Below the pieces are notes generated by a model. The model did no database searches and was not told the origin of the DNA. It saw only the letters and a program-made list of their open reading frames with translations. This document shows, in pieces, positions 1 to 6,866 of a stretch of 8,917 nucleotides of DNA. The position numbers and the translations under genes were made by a program. Origin of the DNA: Chloroflexota bacterium (GTDB taxonomy: Bacteria > Chloroflexota > Ktedonobacteria > Ktedonobacterales > Ktedonobacteraceae); assembly GCA_005881495.1 (NCBI GenBank), contig VBHI01000025.1, positions 1 through 8,917 of the forward strand, read 5' to 3'. Within the stretch, counting starts at the first letter, position 1. Every line of letters begins with the position of its first letter.

Positions 1-799
1 AGGGGTTGCCTTCGCTTTGGGCATGCAGGAGTTGACTGACGATAGGACTGATAGGGCCACCAAGATAGCCAGCAGCAAGGGCCTCGATTTCTTCTGCGGA
101 GAGCGGATTGACCGCAACGGTGGTGAGCACACGCCGGCGGTTCAGTTCGATGACCGTCCGTTCCAGGGCCGGGTTCCGGTTGATCTCGCCTTCCCGGTAG
201 CTCCCCAGAACCAGTAGCCTGGCTTTCGCATGATGCCGCGCAATGTAACACAGCAGGTCAAGGCTCGCCGTATCCGCCCAGTGGAGGTCATCGAGCATGA
301 GGACGAGCCCATGTGGAGCACTAATACCTTCCAGGAACGTACCAACAGCTTCGTAGAGACGCAGACGTGCCTGCTCAGGAGGGAGAGGATACGCAACGGA
401 GAGTTCGCCGCCTAAACGAACAGCCAACTCTGGCAAAAGGCTCGCCAGTATCCGAGGCGCCAGCGCGACTTGCTCACGTAGTTGGTCAGGAGGGGTGACC
501 CGGATGTATTGCCCAAGGGCTTCCAAGAAAGGCAGATAGGGAGGCATTCCTTCAGACTCGGATGCACCACCCCGCAGAACGGTCGCTCCATCTTGCACGG
601 CACACTCAGCAACTTCTTCTAAGAGGCGAGTCTTGCCGATACCTAGTTCTCCGACCAGCAGCACTACCCTGGCCTTCCCGCCCTTAGCTGCCTCGAATCG
701 GTTCCAGACCAAGCTCAGCTCGCGGCGTCGACCAATAAATTGTGAAGTTGATGATACTACATGATCGAACACCAATGATTGAGCAAACTGGGTAGCCAT
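1..799 (-). CDS. AAA/STAND ATPase transcriptional regulator, N-terminal part (partial)
   Basis: The gene reads on the minus strand from ATG at 799 and stays open to the left edge, giving 266 codons without a stop. A GAGG sits 8 nt before the ATG. Residues 21-31 (FIGRRRELSLV) form the usual entry to the AAA_16 module. Walker A is GELGIGKT at residues 50-57. Walker B is about 165-171 (LVLMLDD), followed by LHWAD, the signature of MalT/LuxR-type and adenylate-cyclase-linked ATPases. The family uses ATP binding as a switch: a C-terminal sensor region (often TPR repeats) controls an output domain such as a LuxR helix-turn-helix. Those parts lie outside the window, so the output function cannot be named. 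It is expected to be cytoplasmic. The ATPase assignment is secure; the regulator role is family-based inference. Confidence 0.85.
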   Translation of the reverse strand, partial: MATQFAQSLVFDHVVSSTSQFIGRRRELSLVWNRFEAAKGGKARVVLLVGELGIGKTRLLEEVAECAVQDGATVLRGGASESEGMPPYLPFLEALGQYIRVTPPDQLREQVALAPRILASLLPELAVRLGGELSVAYPLPPEQARLRLYEAVGTFLEGISAPHGLVLMLDDLHWADTASLDLLCYIARHHAKARLLVLGSYREGEINRNPALERTVIELNRRRVLTTVAVNPLSAEEIEALAAGYLGGPISPIVSQLLHAQSEGNP

Positions 800-829
800 A
801 GACGTATCCTCAAGGAAAAAGCATATACC

Positions 830-863
830 ATTGAGTAGCTACAAAGAACGGACGTATTGAGTA
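830..863. repeat. 8-bp direct repeat upstream of the ATPase gene
   Basis: ATTGAGTA occurs at 830-837 and again at 856-863, 26 bp apart, 31 to 64 bp ahead of the ATPase start codon. A second short motif, GACGTAT, occurs at 801-807 and 851-857. The position would suit a regulator-binding site, but both repeats are short and could be chance. Confidence 0.3.
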
Positions 864-981
864 CAAGACGACTCAGGAGAAAGTATCAGAATGGGAACGT
901 ACCTTTGCTTTGAGGTATCGAGATCAAAACTCAATCCATAAACAGCATATTGAAATGGTTACTTTCTCTCGAACACACTAC

Positions 982-1104
982 CGCTACTTTGTTGACTCGG
1001 GATTTTGCCTTGGTTTAAACCCATCAAATAGTGTCGATCTGAGCTCAAATTGCTCAGGATATATGTCCGAATCAGGCGCGATTTCCCGAGTCAACAAAGT
1101 AGCG
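982..1104. mobile_element. Candidate MITE: 123 bp with 21-bp perfect terminal inverted repeats
   Basis: The 21 bases at 982-1002 (starting CGCTACTTTG) are the exact reverse complement of 1084-1104. The 81 bases between them are non-coding and contain an inner stem, CTGAGC/GCTCAG, at 1039-1044 and 1052-1057. The four bases directly outside each arm are CTAC (978-981 and 1105-1108), as expected for a 4-bp target-site duplication. Small size, perfect ends, no coding capacity and flanking duplication together fit a MITE mobilised in trans by a full-length insertion sequence. The parent family cannot be named from this sequence. The alternative is an RNA or DNA hairpin with a large loop. Confidence 0.6.
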
Positions 1105-1562
1105 CTACAGCGGTGTGCAAAAGCTTTGAGCCGAAGGGGCAGTGGGAAAGAGCAACACGCATCACCACTGCGGACAAATTTCTCTAGGAATAAGATACCT
1201 CATTGATCTCACGAAACTGTCACACTCAGCTCACAGAACATCACAATCTTCAACGCGCTGTTCCAGGAAAGAAGGCTCAATCGTGCTCGGTACCGCTGTA
1301 GACTCCTGCCAGGCATGTCCCATCTAGTAGGTCAAATGATATCAGATTTAAAAATGAAAGTTAATCTGGTGGTCTCCAGAGCTTTTAATAAAACGCAATA
1401 TGCATTTGTTCTGTACAAACGGGAATAGTAAACAAACCCCACAATCAAAGTTAACATGTGTTGCCTGGTTTGTCAAGCCTATTTTTTTAATATTTTCCAC
1501 GATAATTTCCATAAATATTTTAATGATTGTATTCTTTTATAGAATAAGACATGGTTCAAATG

Positions 1563-1682
1563 AGGGTGAATGGTATAGTTCCAATCACCATGAAAAGGAT
1601 CTCTGCTGATGTTCAGCGTGGCGATATCTTCGTTTGAGACTTTGATCCCAATAGGAGAGAATTCCGTATCGACGGCTACAAC
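1563..1682 (-). pseudogene. ISAzo13-family transposase remnant (C-terminal end)
   Basis: Read on the minus strand, this segment encodes NVVAVDTEFSPIGIKVSNED followed by a stretch with LNISRDPFHGDWNYTIHP. The pattern of 'GIKV(S/T)(N/D)E..A.LN......FHG(E/D)WNYTI.P' is, from memory, the C-terminal end of ISAzo13-type (Rhodopirellula-type DDE) transposases. Only about 40 residues are left and the catalytic core is missing. The segment begins right beside the stop codon of the neighbouring 182-aa gene, so the element was cut off there by deletion or recombination. It cannot encode an active enzyme. The family name is recalled, not searched. Confidence 0.65.
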
Positions 1683-1683
1683 G

Positions 1684-2232
1684 TTACAACGAATCGAGCA
1701 TCTCGCGAATGAAACCGACGCCGATTGAGAGCCAATCAAACGAGCGAGTCCATACAACCCAATCCTGTTGTGTAGGCCAACCCGGTTTGTAACGAGGAAT
1801 CATCTCTTTCGGCATGACAACGACCCACTTGCTGCCCTCGCCCAACCCTCCTGGTGTGATACGCACCGAGATATTGAAGACGTTCTCATTGGGAAGCTGT
1901 ACTTTCCAGTCAGGCATCCCTCGCAGCAAAAGATTACGCCGCCAGACGCTGAACAGGGCCGGGTCTTCAGGAGACCCGCTTTTTGAGCGTCGCAAGGTAA
2001 TCACCTGGCCGACTACTGCCGAGCGCTCCCATTCAGGAAAGCGCAACCAGACCGAAAAGCGATACTCATCCAGACCCGTGGCTTTGATGAATTCACGATA
2101 GCCCTCGCGTTCAATGCGACGTTTGGTGTCGCTCTGCCAGATTCTGACCATCGCATCAAGACGTTTTTTCTTCTCTTCCTCGCCAAGATTGGCATAGGGT
2201 CCGTAATTAGGCGGGTATTGTGGTGCTGGCAT
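1684..2232 (-). CDS. Hypothetical tryptophan-rich protein, 182 aa
   Basis: I do not recognise this protein. It starts at ATG 2232 with a clear AGGAG about 7 nt upstream and ends in TAA at 1684. Residues 1-45 are hydrophilic and highly charged. The rest is rich in aromatic residues, with 10 tryptophans in all, and contains several beta-like stretches such as KWVVVMPKEMIPRYKPGW. No signal peptide or membrane segment is seen, so it is probably cytoplasmic. Its first 26 bases overlap the end of the pseudouridine synthase gene, which suggests shared transcription and translational coupling. Its last codon abuts a transposase scar with a TACAACG repeat at the junction, so the C-terminus may have been altered by that event. 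It looks like a real gene because of the start signal, the overlap and the length. Confidence 0.75.
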   Translation of the reverse strand: MPAPQYPPNYGPYANLGEEEKKKRLDAMVRIWQSDTKRRIEREGYREFIKATGLDEYRFSVWLRFPEWERSAVVGQVITLRRSKSGSPEDPALFSVWRRNLLLRGMPDWKVQLPNENVFNISVRITPGGLGEGSKWVVVMPKEMIPRYKPGWPTQQDWVVWTRSFDWLSIGVGFIREMLDSL

Positions 2233-3157
2233 CTATCACTCCTAAGCCACCAGGAAAATATTTCTGCATCCAAAAGATCAGGTCTTCTGCAAGGGGAGCT
2301 ACAAATTGAACTAATGCGTTATCCGGGTAACGGCGAAGCTGAAGGCTATATGCATGGAGAAATTGCCGTCCCAACACCTTTTGCACAAGAAAGGCGGGAT
2401 CGTGTTCCGCATAAGGTGCATAAATCTTATCTCCAACAATCGCATAGCCCAGAGCCGCAAGGTGAGCACGAATTTGATGCGTGCGCCCCGTTACCGGTCG
2501 CACATCTAACAATGCGAAACTGTCCGAGACAGCTAACACATGGAGCAGAGTCTTCGCAGGCTGACCATCCAGCGCAACAATAGAGCGGCGGCGGTCAGTA
2601 GGGTCTCGCTGTAAAGGGCCGTCCAGCACGAGTTCATCATCTAGAGTCATGATGGTTATTCCACTAGCAAGTTTTATATTCACTCCCCCTGTTTGTCGAG
2701 CAATAGAGAACGCGGTCCGTGGTTGTGACCAGGAGGGAGCTTCCCTACGGACAACGGTCAGGTACCGTTTGACGATCGAATGGTCGTGAAACTGACGAAC
2801 GATGTGACGTCGTGCGCGTTCAGTGCGTGCCAGGGCCACGATACCCGACGTATCTTTATCTATGCGATGCAACAGGCAAGGGCGAGAAAGTAACCCTTCT
2901 TCTCTCCACTGCTTCTCAATACGCTTTTCGCGGAGCATTGCCTGTTTGTGCGGCGGAGCTCCTGCCCACTCCTGCTCGTCGGGTAGAACGGGAGGCTGCC
3001 AATCGTCTGGACCCTGCAGTGCAAGGTGAGCTAAAAGGACATCCCACATTGTTCCATCGGTATTTTTATAAGTGGGATGGATAACAAGCCCTGCTGGTTT
3101 GTTCACAATGAGCAGGTGATGATCCTGGTAGATAATGGGTATTTCAGTTGGTTTCAT
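2207..3157 (-). CDS. RluA-family 23S rRNA/tRNA pseudouridine synthase
   Basis: This 316-aa enzyme is predicted to isomerise specific uridines to pseudouridine in rRNA or tRNA. The core opens with IIYQDHHLLIVNKPAGLVIHP (split here as IIYQDHHLLIVNKPAG, then LVIHP). The catalytic motif is HRIDKDTSG at residues 97-105, with D100 the expected catalytic aspartate. GRTHQIR at 224-230 is the second family hallmark, followed by GDKIYAP. There is no N-terminal S4 domain, and about 50 extra residues rich in charge and tryptophan lie between the first motif and HRID. I chose ATG 3157. A longer reading from TTG 3193 would start inside a -35 box and gains only 12 unconserved residues. The next gene downstream overlaps its end by 26 bp. 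Which RNA site it modifies cannot be told, so I give no rlu symbol. Confidence 0.93.
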   Translation of the reverse strand: MKPTEIPIIYQDHHLLIVNKPAGLVIHPTYKNTDGTMWDVLLAHLALQGPDDWQPPVLPDEQEWAGAPPHKQAMLREKRIEKQWREEGLLSRPCLLHRIDKDTSGIVALARTERARRHIVRQFHDHSIVKRYLTVVRREAPSWSQPRTAFSIARQTGGVNIKLASGITIMTLDDELVLDGPLQRDPTDRRRSIVALDGQPAKTLLHVLAVSDSFALLDVRPVTGRTHQIRAHLAALGYAIVGDKIYAPYAEHDPAFLVQKVLGRQFLHAYSLQLRRYPDNALVQFVAPLAEDLIFWMQKYFPGGLGVIDASTTIPA

Positions 3158-3193
3158 GCTGAGAGTATATGGGTGGAAGACAGCTGACGTCAA
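3157..3193 (-). promoter_or_regulatory. Sigma70-type promoter giving a leaderless start for the pseudouridine synthase
   Basis: On the minus strand TTGACG (3193-3188) and TATACT (3169-3164) are separated by 18 bp, a good -35/-10 pair. The expected transcription start, 7 nt after the -10 box, falls on the A of ATG 3157. No Shine-Dalgarno sequence lies before that ATG, which agrees with a leaderless mRNA. Confidence 0.6.
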
Positions 3194-3225
3194 TAGAGCA
3201 TTTTAAAGAGGGATCAACCCGTTTA

Positions 3226-3241
3226 TGTTAGAATATGGGGA
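3226..3241 (+). promoter_or_regulatory. Extended -10 promoter for the radical SAM gene
   Basis: TGT followed by TAGAAT (3229-3234) forms an extended -10 element, with transcription predicted to start near 3241. No good -35 box is seen at the right distance, which an extended -10 can tolerate. It would make the 3158-3256 region a divergent promoter with the pseudouridine synthase. Confidence 0.4.
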
Positions 3242-3295
3242 GCTACGGTAGTTTCTATGGGTGCCGGAAAAGTTCCAGGCGGGAGTGACATAGCG

Positions 3296-4192
3296 ATGGA
3301 AATTCTTCTGAAAGAAGCGAAAAGTATACTGACGCCCCAGCGGAATGGCTTCCTGGCTTCCAGACCCTATCCCTTTACCCATTCACTCTCTGGATACGTC
3401 GGATGCGGCTTTGGACAGACAACCTGCGGCCTGTATTGCTATGCACAATTTCTGCCCAACTGGCATTTTCGTGGTTTTGCTGCCGAGTGGGGTCATGCTG
3501 TCCAGGTGAAAACGAATGCGCCGCAGTTACTGGCAAAAACGCTCCGTACTGTGAAGCCACAGGTGCGCCAGAAATTGCGCATCTTTATGAGTAGCACAAC
3601 TGATCCCTACCAGCCCATTGAACGCCAGTACCAGGTTACCCGGCAATGCCTGGAAGTCTTTGCTGATTATGATGACCTTGATTTGCTCGTCGTCCAGACG
3701 CGCTCCCCTCTGGCCGTACGTGATTTTTCGTTACTGCAACAGATTCCCTTTGCCTGGTTATCTGTGAGCATTGAGACCGATGACCAAGCCTATCTCAAAC
3801 GCCTCAAGGGAGGCCCCTTACTAGAGAAGCGCTGGGAACTGGTACGAGCAGCCTGCTCAAGTGGTATTCCTACGCAGATCACGGTCAGCCCCTGTCTCCC
3901 CTATACTGGAGTTGAGGAGTTTGGTCAACGGTTGCTCCAGAGTGGCGCTCAACGCCTGGTCGTCGATTCAGTCATGGATGGGGATGGCTCGGGCGGTGAA
4001 CGGACTTCTCACAGCCCATTCGCGAAGGTTGAGCCAGGTTGGGAAAATACATCACATGCTCACCGGCTCTATCACTACCTCCAGGAAAAAGCGCTTGGGT
4101 CAGATATATGGGTTGGGTGGAGTATTGCTGGTTTTTGTGGGATAGAGCCTCGTCACTTCTCTGGAGAACAAAGAACACTAGAAGCCACATAG
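3296..4192 (+). CDS. SPL-like radical SAM protein with atypical CX6CX3C cluster motif
   Basis: This is a 298-aa radical SAM enzyme related to the spore photoproduct lyase/Rv2578c group. The opening EAKSILTPQ and the phrase HSLSGYVGCG before the cysteines match that group, as do CYA after them and SSTTDPYQPIE and LSVSIETDD further on. The presumed iron-sulfur ligands lie in GCGFGQTTCGLYCYAQ. Their spacing is CX6CX3C where CX3CX2C is normal, with no canonical triplet nearby. Later parts include TQITVSPCLPYTG and the C-terminal WVGWSIAGFCGIEPRH. I chose ATG 3296 because GGGAG lies 10 nt upstream and EAKSIL then sits near the N-terminus, as in relatives. ATG 3257 would add 13 weakly structured residues and has its GGAG 14 nt away. 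The substrate is unknown; a DNA photoproduct role should not be assumed. It is expected to be cytoplasmic. Confidence 0.85.
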   Translation: MEILLKEAKSILTPQRNGFLASRPYPFTHSLSGYVGCGFGQTTCGLYCYAQFLPNWHFRGFAAEWGHAVQVKTNAPQLLAKTLRTVKPQVRQKLRIFMSSTTDPYQPIERQYQVTRQCLEVFADYDDLDLLVVQTRSPLAVRDFSLLQQIPFAWLSVSIETDDQAYLKRLKGGPLLEKRWELVRAACSSGIPTQITVSPCLPYTGVEEFGQRLLQSGAQRLVVDSVMDGDGSGGERTSHSPFAKVEPGWENTSHAHRLYHYLQEKALGSDIWVGWSIAGFCGIEPRHFSGEQRTLEAT

Positions 4193-4246
4193 CCCGGTCA
4201 TAGCACTTTTTCAATATTTTAATGGCTATAGGAAGTTGCTGTGTGT

Positions 4247-4265
4247 TATACTTTTCACAAAGTAT
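4247..4265. promoter_or_regulatory. Inverted repeat overlapping a possible -10 box before the nitroreductase-like gene
   Basis: ATACTTT (4248-4254) and AAAGTAT (4259-4265) form a perfect 7-bp inverted repeat with a 4-base gap. It overlaps TATACT (4247-4252), a possible -10 box for the gene starting at 4303. No convincing -35 is present. It could be an operator or a small hairpin; the support is modest. Confidence 0.3.
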
Positions 4266-4302
4266 GCTCTCTTCTTAAGACTTTTTTGTTGCGGAGGCTT
4301 CT

Positions 4303-5604
4303 ATGGACTCTACTCCTCAAACCACTGACCCACGTTTACAGCAGGTTCTCAACTTTCCATTAGTAAACGGCATCTTCGGGAGACGTTCGCGCCGTTTTGG
4401 TTTTGGCATGTCTATTCCTGGCGGCCCACTTGCCTATACTTCACACAATGAACCACTTCCGCTCTGTGACCTTGAACTGGCGCTTCTTGTGAGCGCCGCA
4501 ACCGGGGTAACTGGCTGGAACTTTGGTATCCCCTATACTCTGAACCAGGGTGAACACCTGAGCAACTATAGCCTGCGCCTGACGGGTCGAACTGTACCTT
4601 CGGCCGCCTCGATCTGCACCTCGGAAGTGTTTTTTACGGATGACTCAGGCATTTACGTTGTCCGTACCAGGGACATCACGCCAGAAAAGTTGCGCGAATT
4701 TGAGCAGAACGATGATATTACTCATATCATTAATATCTCACAGACCGCTATAATACAGTTGAGTGAGGAGCGCCTCTCGCTGCCGCCTGAACCACCTCAT
4801 TATGATGAACACAATGTTTGGAATAGCAATCGACCTGGTTCAACGCTTTTCATGCCGGTCGGCGATGTCGGGCAGCAGTTACTGGCGTTCCTGGCTATGT
4901 ATGTCTCCAACGGCTATACCCTCTACGACGACGATAGGGGATGTATGGGCGGTAACCTGGAGCCTTACATTAGTGCAGGGGTAATCAGCGATGCGCCACA
5001 AATGCGCTTTGCCCTCTCCCACATCGAGCAGGCCGCTTACGCGACAACGGCGATGGAGTTGTCGACAATCTGCCAGAATATTGTGTTGATGATGCAGGCG
5101 ATAGGACTTGGTGGTTGGATGTACAGCGGCATTTTTCCTTATTCTATCCTCGGAGCTTTTGCTGATGAAGGGATTAGCGGCCTGGGTTTCCGCTTTACCA
5201 GGAGTGAAGATTGGGTATTACCAAACCCTGTAGGACTCGATGGTATCTACGAGTCTCTATGTCCTCCTTACGTGACTGATATGTACGAAGCAGCTCAAAA
5301 GCTGGCGGAACAAAAATTCGGGCGTGGCGGCACTTATGATCCCGCCACAGGTGGTCCTTTCCGCCAAAGCGGCGAAATCAAAGCAACGACCCTTCCCTAT
5401 TCTCAGGAACAGATTGACTGCATAGGCGAGATGGCGCAGTACATCTACACAACCTACGGGCGCTTTCCTGCCCGTTTTCCAACAATATTGATGCGTATCT
5501 ACGCGCAGGCACACCATCTTGAATTGGAGTTTTACGACCGCTTTATTGCAGATGGGGCGTACCTGCAAACACACGCCGAGCATATGAAACTGTGGCATCC
5601 TTGA
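4303..5604 (+). CDS. Nitroreductase-like protein, 433 aa
   Basis: The start ATG has GGAGG 5 nt upstream. FGRRSRRFG at residues 25-33 resembles the RRSxRxF motif by which nitroreductase-fold proteins hold FMN phosphate. PLPLCDLELALLVSAATGVTGW then matches the family's 'L..LL.AA.G.TG' helix. Around 257-275, CQNIVLMMQAIGLGGWM matches the second conserved helix ('QN..LAA.ALGLGG'). These similarities suggest an FMN-binding nitroreductase fold, with NAD(P)H-dependent reduction the family reaction. The protein is about twice the usual 180-220 aa, with a long insertion between the two motifs and a C-terminal extension ending near 433. No signal peptide or membrane anchor is seen. The radical SAM gene lies 110 bp upstream on the same strand, but its own leader suggests separate expression. 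The real substrate is unknown and catalysis is not proven. Confidence 0.7.
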   Translation: MDSTPQTTDPRLQQVLNFPLVNGIFGRRSRRFGFGMSIPGGPLAYTSHNEPLPLCDLELALLVSAATGVTGWNFGIPYTLNQGEHLSNYSLRLTGRTVPSAASICTSEVFFTDDSGIYVVRTRDITPEKLREFEQNDDITHIINISQTAIIQLSEERLSLPPEPPHYDEHNVWNSNRPGSTLFMPVGDVGQQLLAFLAMYVSNGYTLYDDDRGCMGGNLEPYISAGVISDAPQMRFALSHIEQAAYATTAMELSTICQNIVLMMQAIGLGGWMYSGIFPYSILGAFADEGISGLGFRFTRSEDWVLPNPVGLDGIYESLCPPYVTDMYEAAQKLAEQKFGRGGTYDPATGGPFRQSGEIKATTLPYSQEQIDCIGEMAQYIYTTYGRFPARFPTILMRIYAQAHHLELEFYDRFIADGAYLQTHAEHMKLWHP

Positions 5605-5704
5605 TAGAAACTTCTTGCATAGCCAAATGCTGAGGAAGCAGTAAGCGGCTCAGGCCCAAAATGATTTCCCCTGCATTCGATTATCCCCCTCTTTTCAGCT
5701 ATGT

Positions 5705-5717
5705 TACAATGATAGAA
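5705..5717 (+). promoter_or_regulatory. Possible -10 box for the PAC2 gene
   Basis: TACAAT at 5705-5710 is one base from the consensus TATAAT and lies about 54 nt before the chosen start at 5764. The best upstream partner, TTATCC at 5681-5686 (18-bp spacing), is a poor -35, so this is tentative. Confidence 0.35.
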
Positions 5718-5763
5718 AGTGACTTCAGAGAGCAATCCATCAAACGATCTGAGAGGTAATAGT

Positions 5764-6732
5764 ATGGAATATATACACTATCTTAGTGAGCCAGAGTTAC
5801 GGGATCCCGTGGTCATTGCAGCCTTAGGGGGATGGAATGATGCCGCCGATGCGGCAACCACGGCAATCAAATTTCTCATTGATCGTTGGAAACCCACCAA
5901 GTTTGCGGAAGTTGATATCGAGGATTTTTTTGTTTTCACTGAGACCCGGCCAACCATCAAGTATGTAGATGGCATACAGCGCACAATTATCTGGCCAAAC
6001 TGCCAGTTTTTATCGCATCAGACACCTGAACTGAGTCATGACATCATCCTGTATCTGGGCTCTGAGCCTCAACTGAAATGGAAGACGTTTAGTCAATGCT
6101 TCCTCGACGTTTGTAAAAAGTTCAATGCTTCAGAGATCGTGTTGCTCGGGGCATTACTCGCTGATGTACCACACTCAATTTCTGTTCCGATCACCGGAAC
6201 TTCTTCCAACGCCGATATGAAGGAACGACTCAAAGAAATGGACATTCATAGTTCGCGCTATGAAGGACCAACGGGAATGATCGGGGTATTACAGGACAGT
6301 TTTCGACGCGCGAATATTCCCGCGGCAAGCATCTGGGCAGCGGCACCACATTACCTGGCAGCCACGCCAAACATCAAGGTCACATCTGCATTACTCACCT
6401 ATCTTAACACCTTCATGTCCTTTGGATTAGATTTAAGCGATATCCAGACAGATGCCATGCGTTTTGAAGAACAAATCAGTACGCTTGTTGCAAGGGATCC
6501 AGAGGCCAGCGCATATGTACGTAAGCTAGAAGAGCAAGTGACCAGTTCGGCTCAGGAAGATGATGAAGACGAGGGTGATGAGTCATCAATCGACCCCAAT
6601 CCCGACAGAACTGTGGGAACAGGACCGCTGCCAAGTGCTGAATCCTTGATTCGTGGCGTTGAAGAATTGCTGCGAAAACAGCGCGAGAATGGTGAACATG
6701 ATCCAATCGATGATGAGGAGGAGGATGAATAG
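5764..6732 (+). CDS. PAC2-family protein (proteasome assembly chaperone fold)
   Basis: This 322-aa protein opens with a strand, then PVVIAALGGWNDAADAAT at about residues 14-31, the hallmark of the PAC2 family (bacterial relatives include Rv2125 of Mycobacterium). Further matches are LLGALLADVPHS, the region YEGPTGMIGVLQD, and AAPHYLAATPNIKVT, where relatives place their conserved core. Residues from about 260 onward form a low-complexity acidic tail (QEDDEDEGDESS, ending IDDEEEDE), with a predicted helix LIRGVEELLRKQRE between the two acidic blocks. I chose ATG 5764: GAGAGG lies 7 nt upstream and the PAC2 fold begins at once. GTG 5719 would add 15 unconserved residues. In eukaryotes the fold chaperones proteasome assembly; the bacterial role is not well defined. 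No proteasome gene is present here. It is expected to be cytoplasmic. Confidence 0.9.
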   Translation: MEYIHYLSEPELRDPVVIAALGGWNDAADAATTAIKFLIDRWKPTKFAEVDIEDFFVFTETRPTIKYVDGIQRTIIWPNCQFLSHQTPELSHDIILYLGSEPQLKWKTFSQCFLDVCKKFNASEIVLLGALLADVPHSISVPITGTSSNADMKERLKEMDIHSSRYEGPTGMIGVLQDSFRRANIPAASIWAAAPHYLAATPNIKVTSALLTYLNTFMSFGLDLSDIQTDAMRFEEQISTLVARDPEASAYVRKLEEQVTSSAQEDDEDEGDESSIDPNPDRTVGTGPLPSAESLIRGVEELLRKQRENGEHDPIDDEEEDE

Positions 6733-6744
6733 CTCATTTTTCGC

Positions 6745-6776
6745 GCGCCCGGGCATCTCATGAGGTGCCCAGGCGC
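6745..6776. other. GC-rich hairpin after the PAC2 gene
   Basis: GGGCATCT (6751-6758) pairs with AGGTGCCC (6763-6770) around a CATG loop, with one G-T pair. A further 5 bp (6745-6749 with 6772-6776) follow after one mismatch. The stem begins 13 nt after the PAC2 stop codon. It lacks a following T-run on either strand, so it is not a textbook intrinsic terminator. It may protect the mRNA 3' end or act together with the next hairpin. Confidence 0.5.
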
Positions 6777-6805
6777 ATTTCCTATGTATGCTAGTGCAAC
6801 ACAAC

Positions 6806-6847
6806 GCCCTCAGGCTGGAGCGAAATGCATTGCTCCAGCCTGAGGGC
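6806..6847. terminator. Bidirectional terminator: 16-bp perfect hairpin between convergent genes
   Basis: GCCCTCAGGCTGGAGC (6806-6821) is perfectly complementary to 6832-6847 around a 10-base loop. It lies midway between the stop codons of the PAC2 gene (plus) and the serine protease gene (minus), the normal place for a shared terminator. Only loosely T-rich sequence follows on each strand (TTGTTACACTGTTTT on plus, GTTGTGTTGC on minus), so termination by this stem alone is likely but not certain. Confidence 0.6.
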
Positions 6848-6866
6848 TGTGGATTGTTACACTGTT

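Larger units (their letters stand above)
800..1562. other. Gene-free stretch with mobile-element debris
   Basis: No reading frame here has a convincing start, ribosome binding site or recognisable product. The short open frames on both strands look like chance. The left part holds the upstream region of the ATPase gene. The middle holds the inverted-repeat element at 982-1104. The part from about 1330 to 1560 is clearly AT-rich, with a weak inverted pair ACAAACC/GGTTTGT at 1432-1438 and 1467-1473, and leads into a transposase remnant. The composition and contents suggest accumulated insertion scars. Confidence 0.6.

Noticed and set aside
910..1206. 98-aa plus-strand open frame
   Set aside because: It runs through both arms of the inverted-repeat element, has no ribosome binding site and no recognisable sequence.
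3158..3193. TTG at 3193 as the start of the pseudouridine synthase
   Set aside because: It coincides with the -35 box TTGACG, has no ribosome site, and the extra 12 residues show no family features.
5719..5763. GTG at 5719 as the PAC2 start
   Set aside because: It lies about at the predicted transcription start, while ATG 5764 has GAGAGG 7 nt upstream and begins the PAC2 fold directly.
6552..6761. Serine-rich minus-strand open frame opposite the PAC2 tail
   Set aside because: The serine runs are simply the antisense of GAT/GAA-rich acidic-tail codons.
6745..6776. Classical Rho-independent terminator
   Set aside because: The stem is strong, but no T-run follows it on either strand; the T-run at 6737-6741 precedes it on the plus strand.
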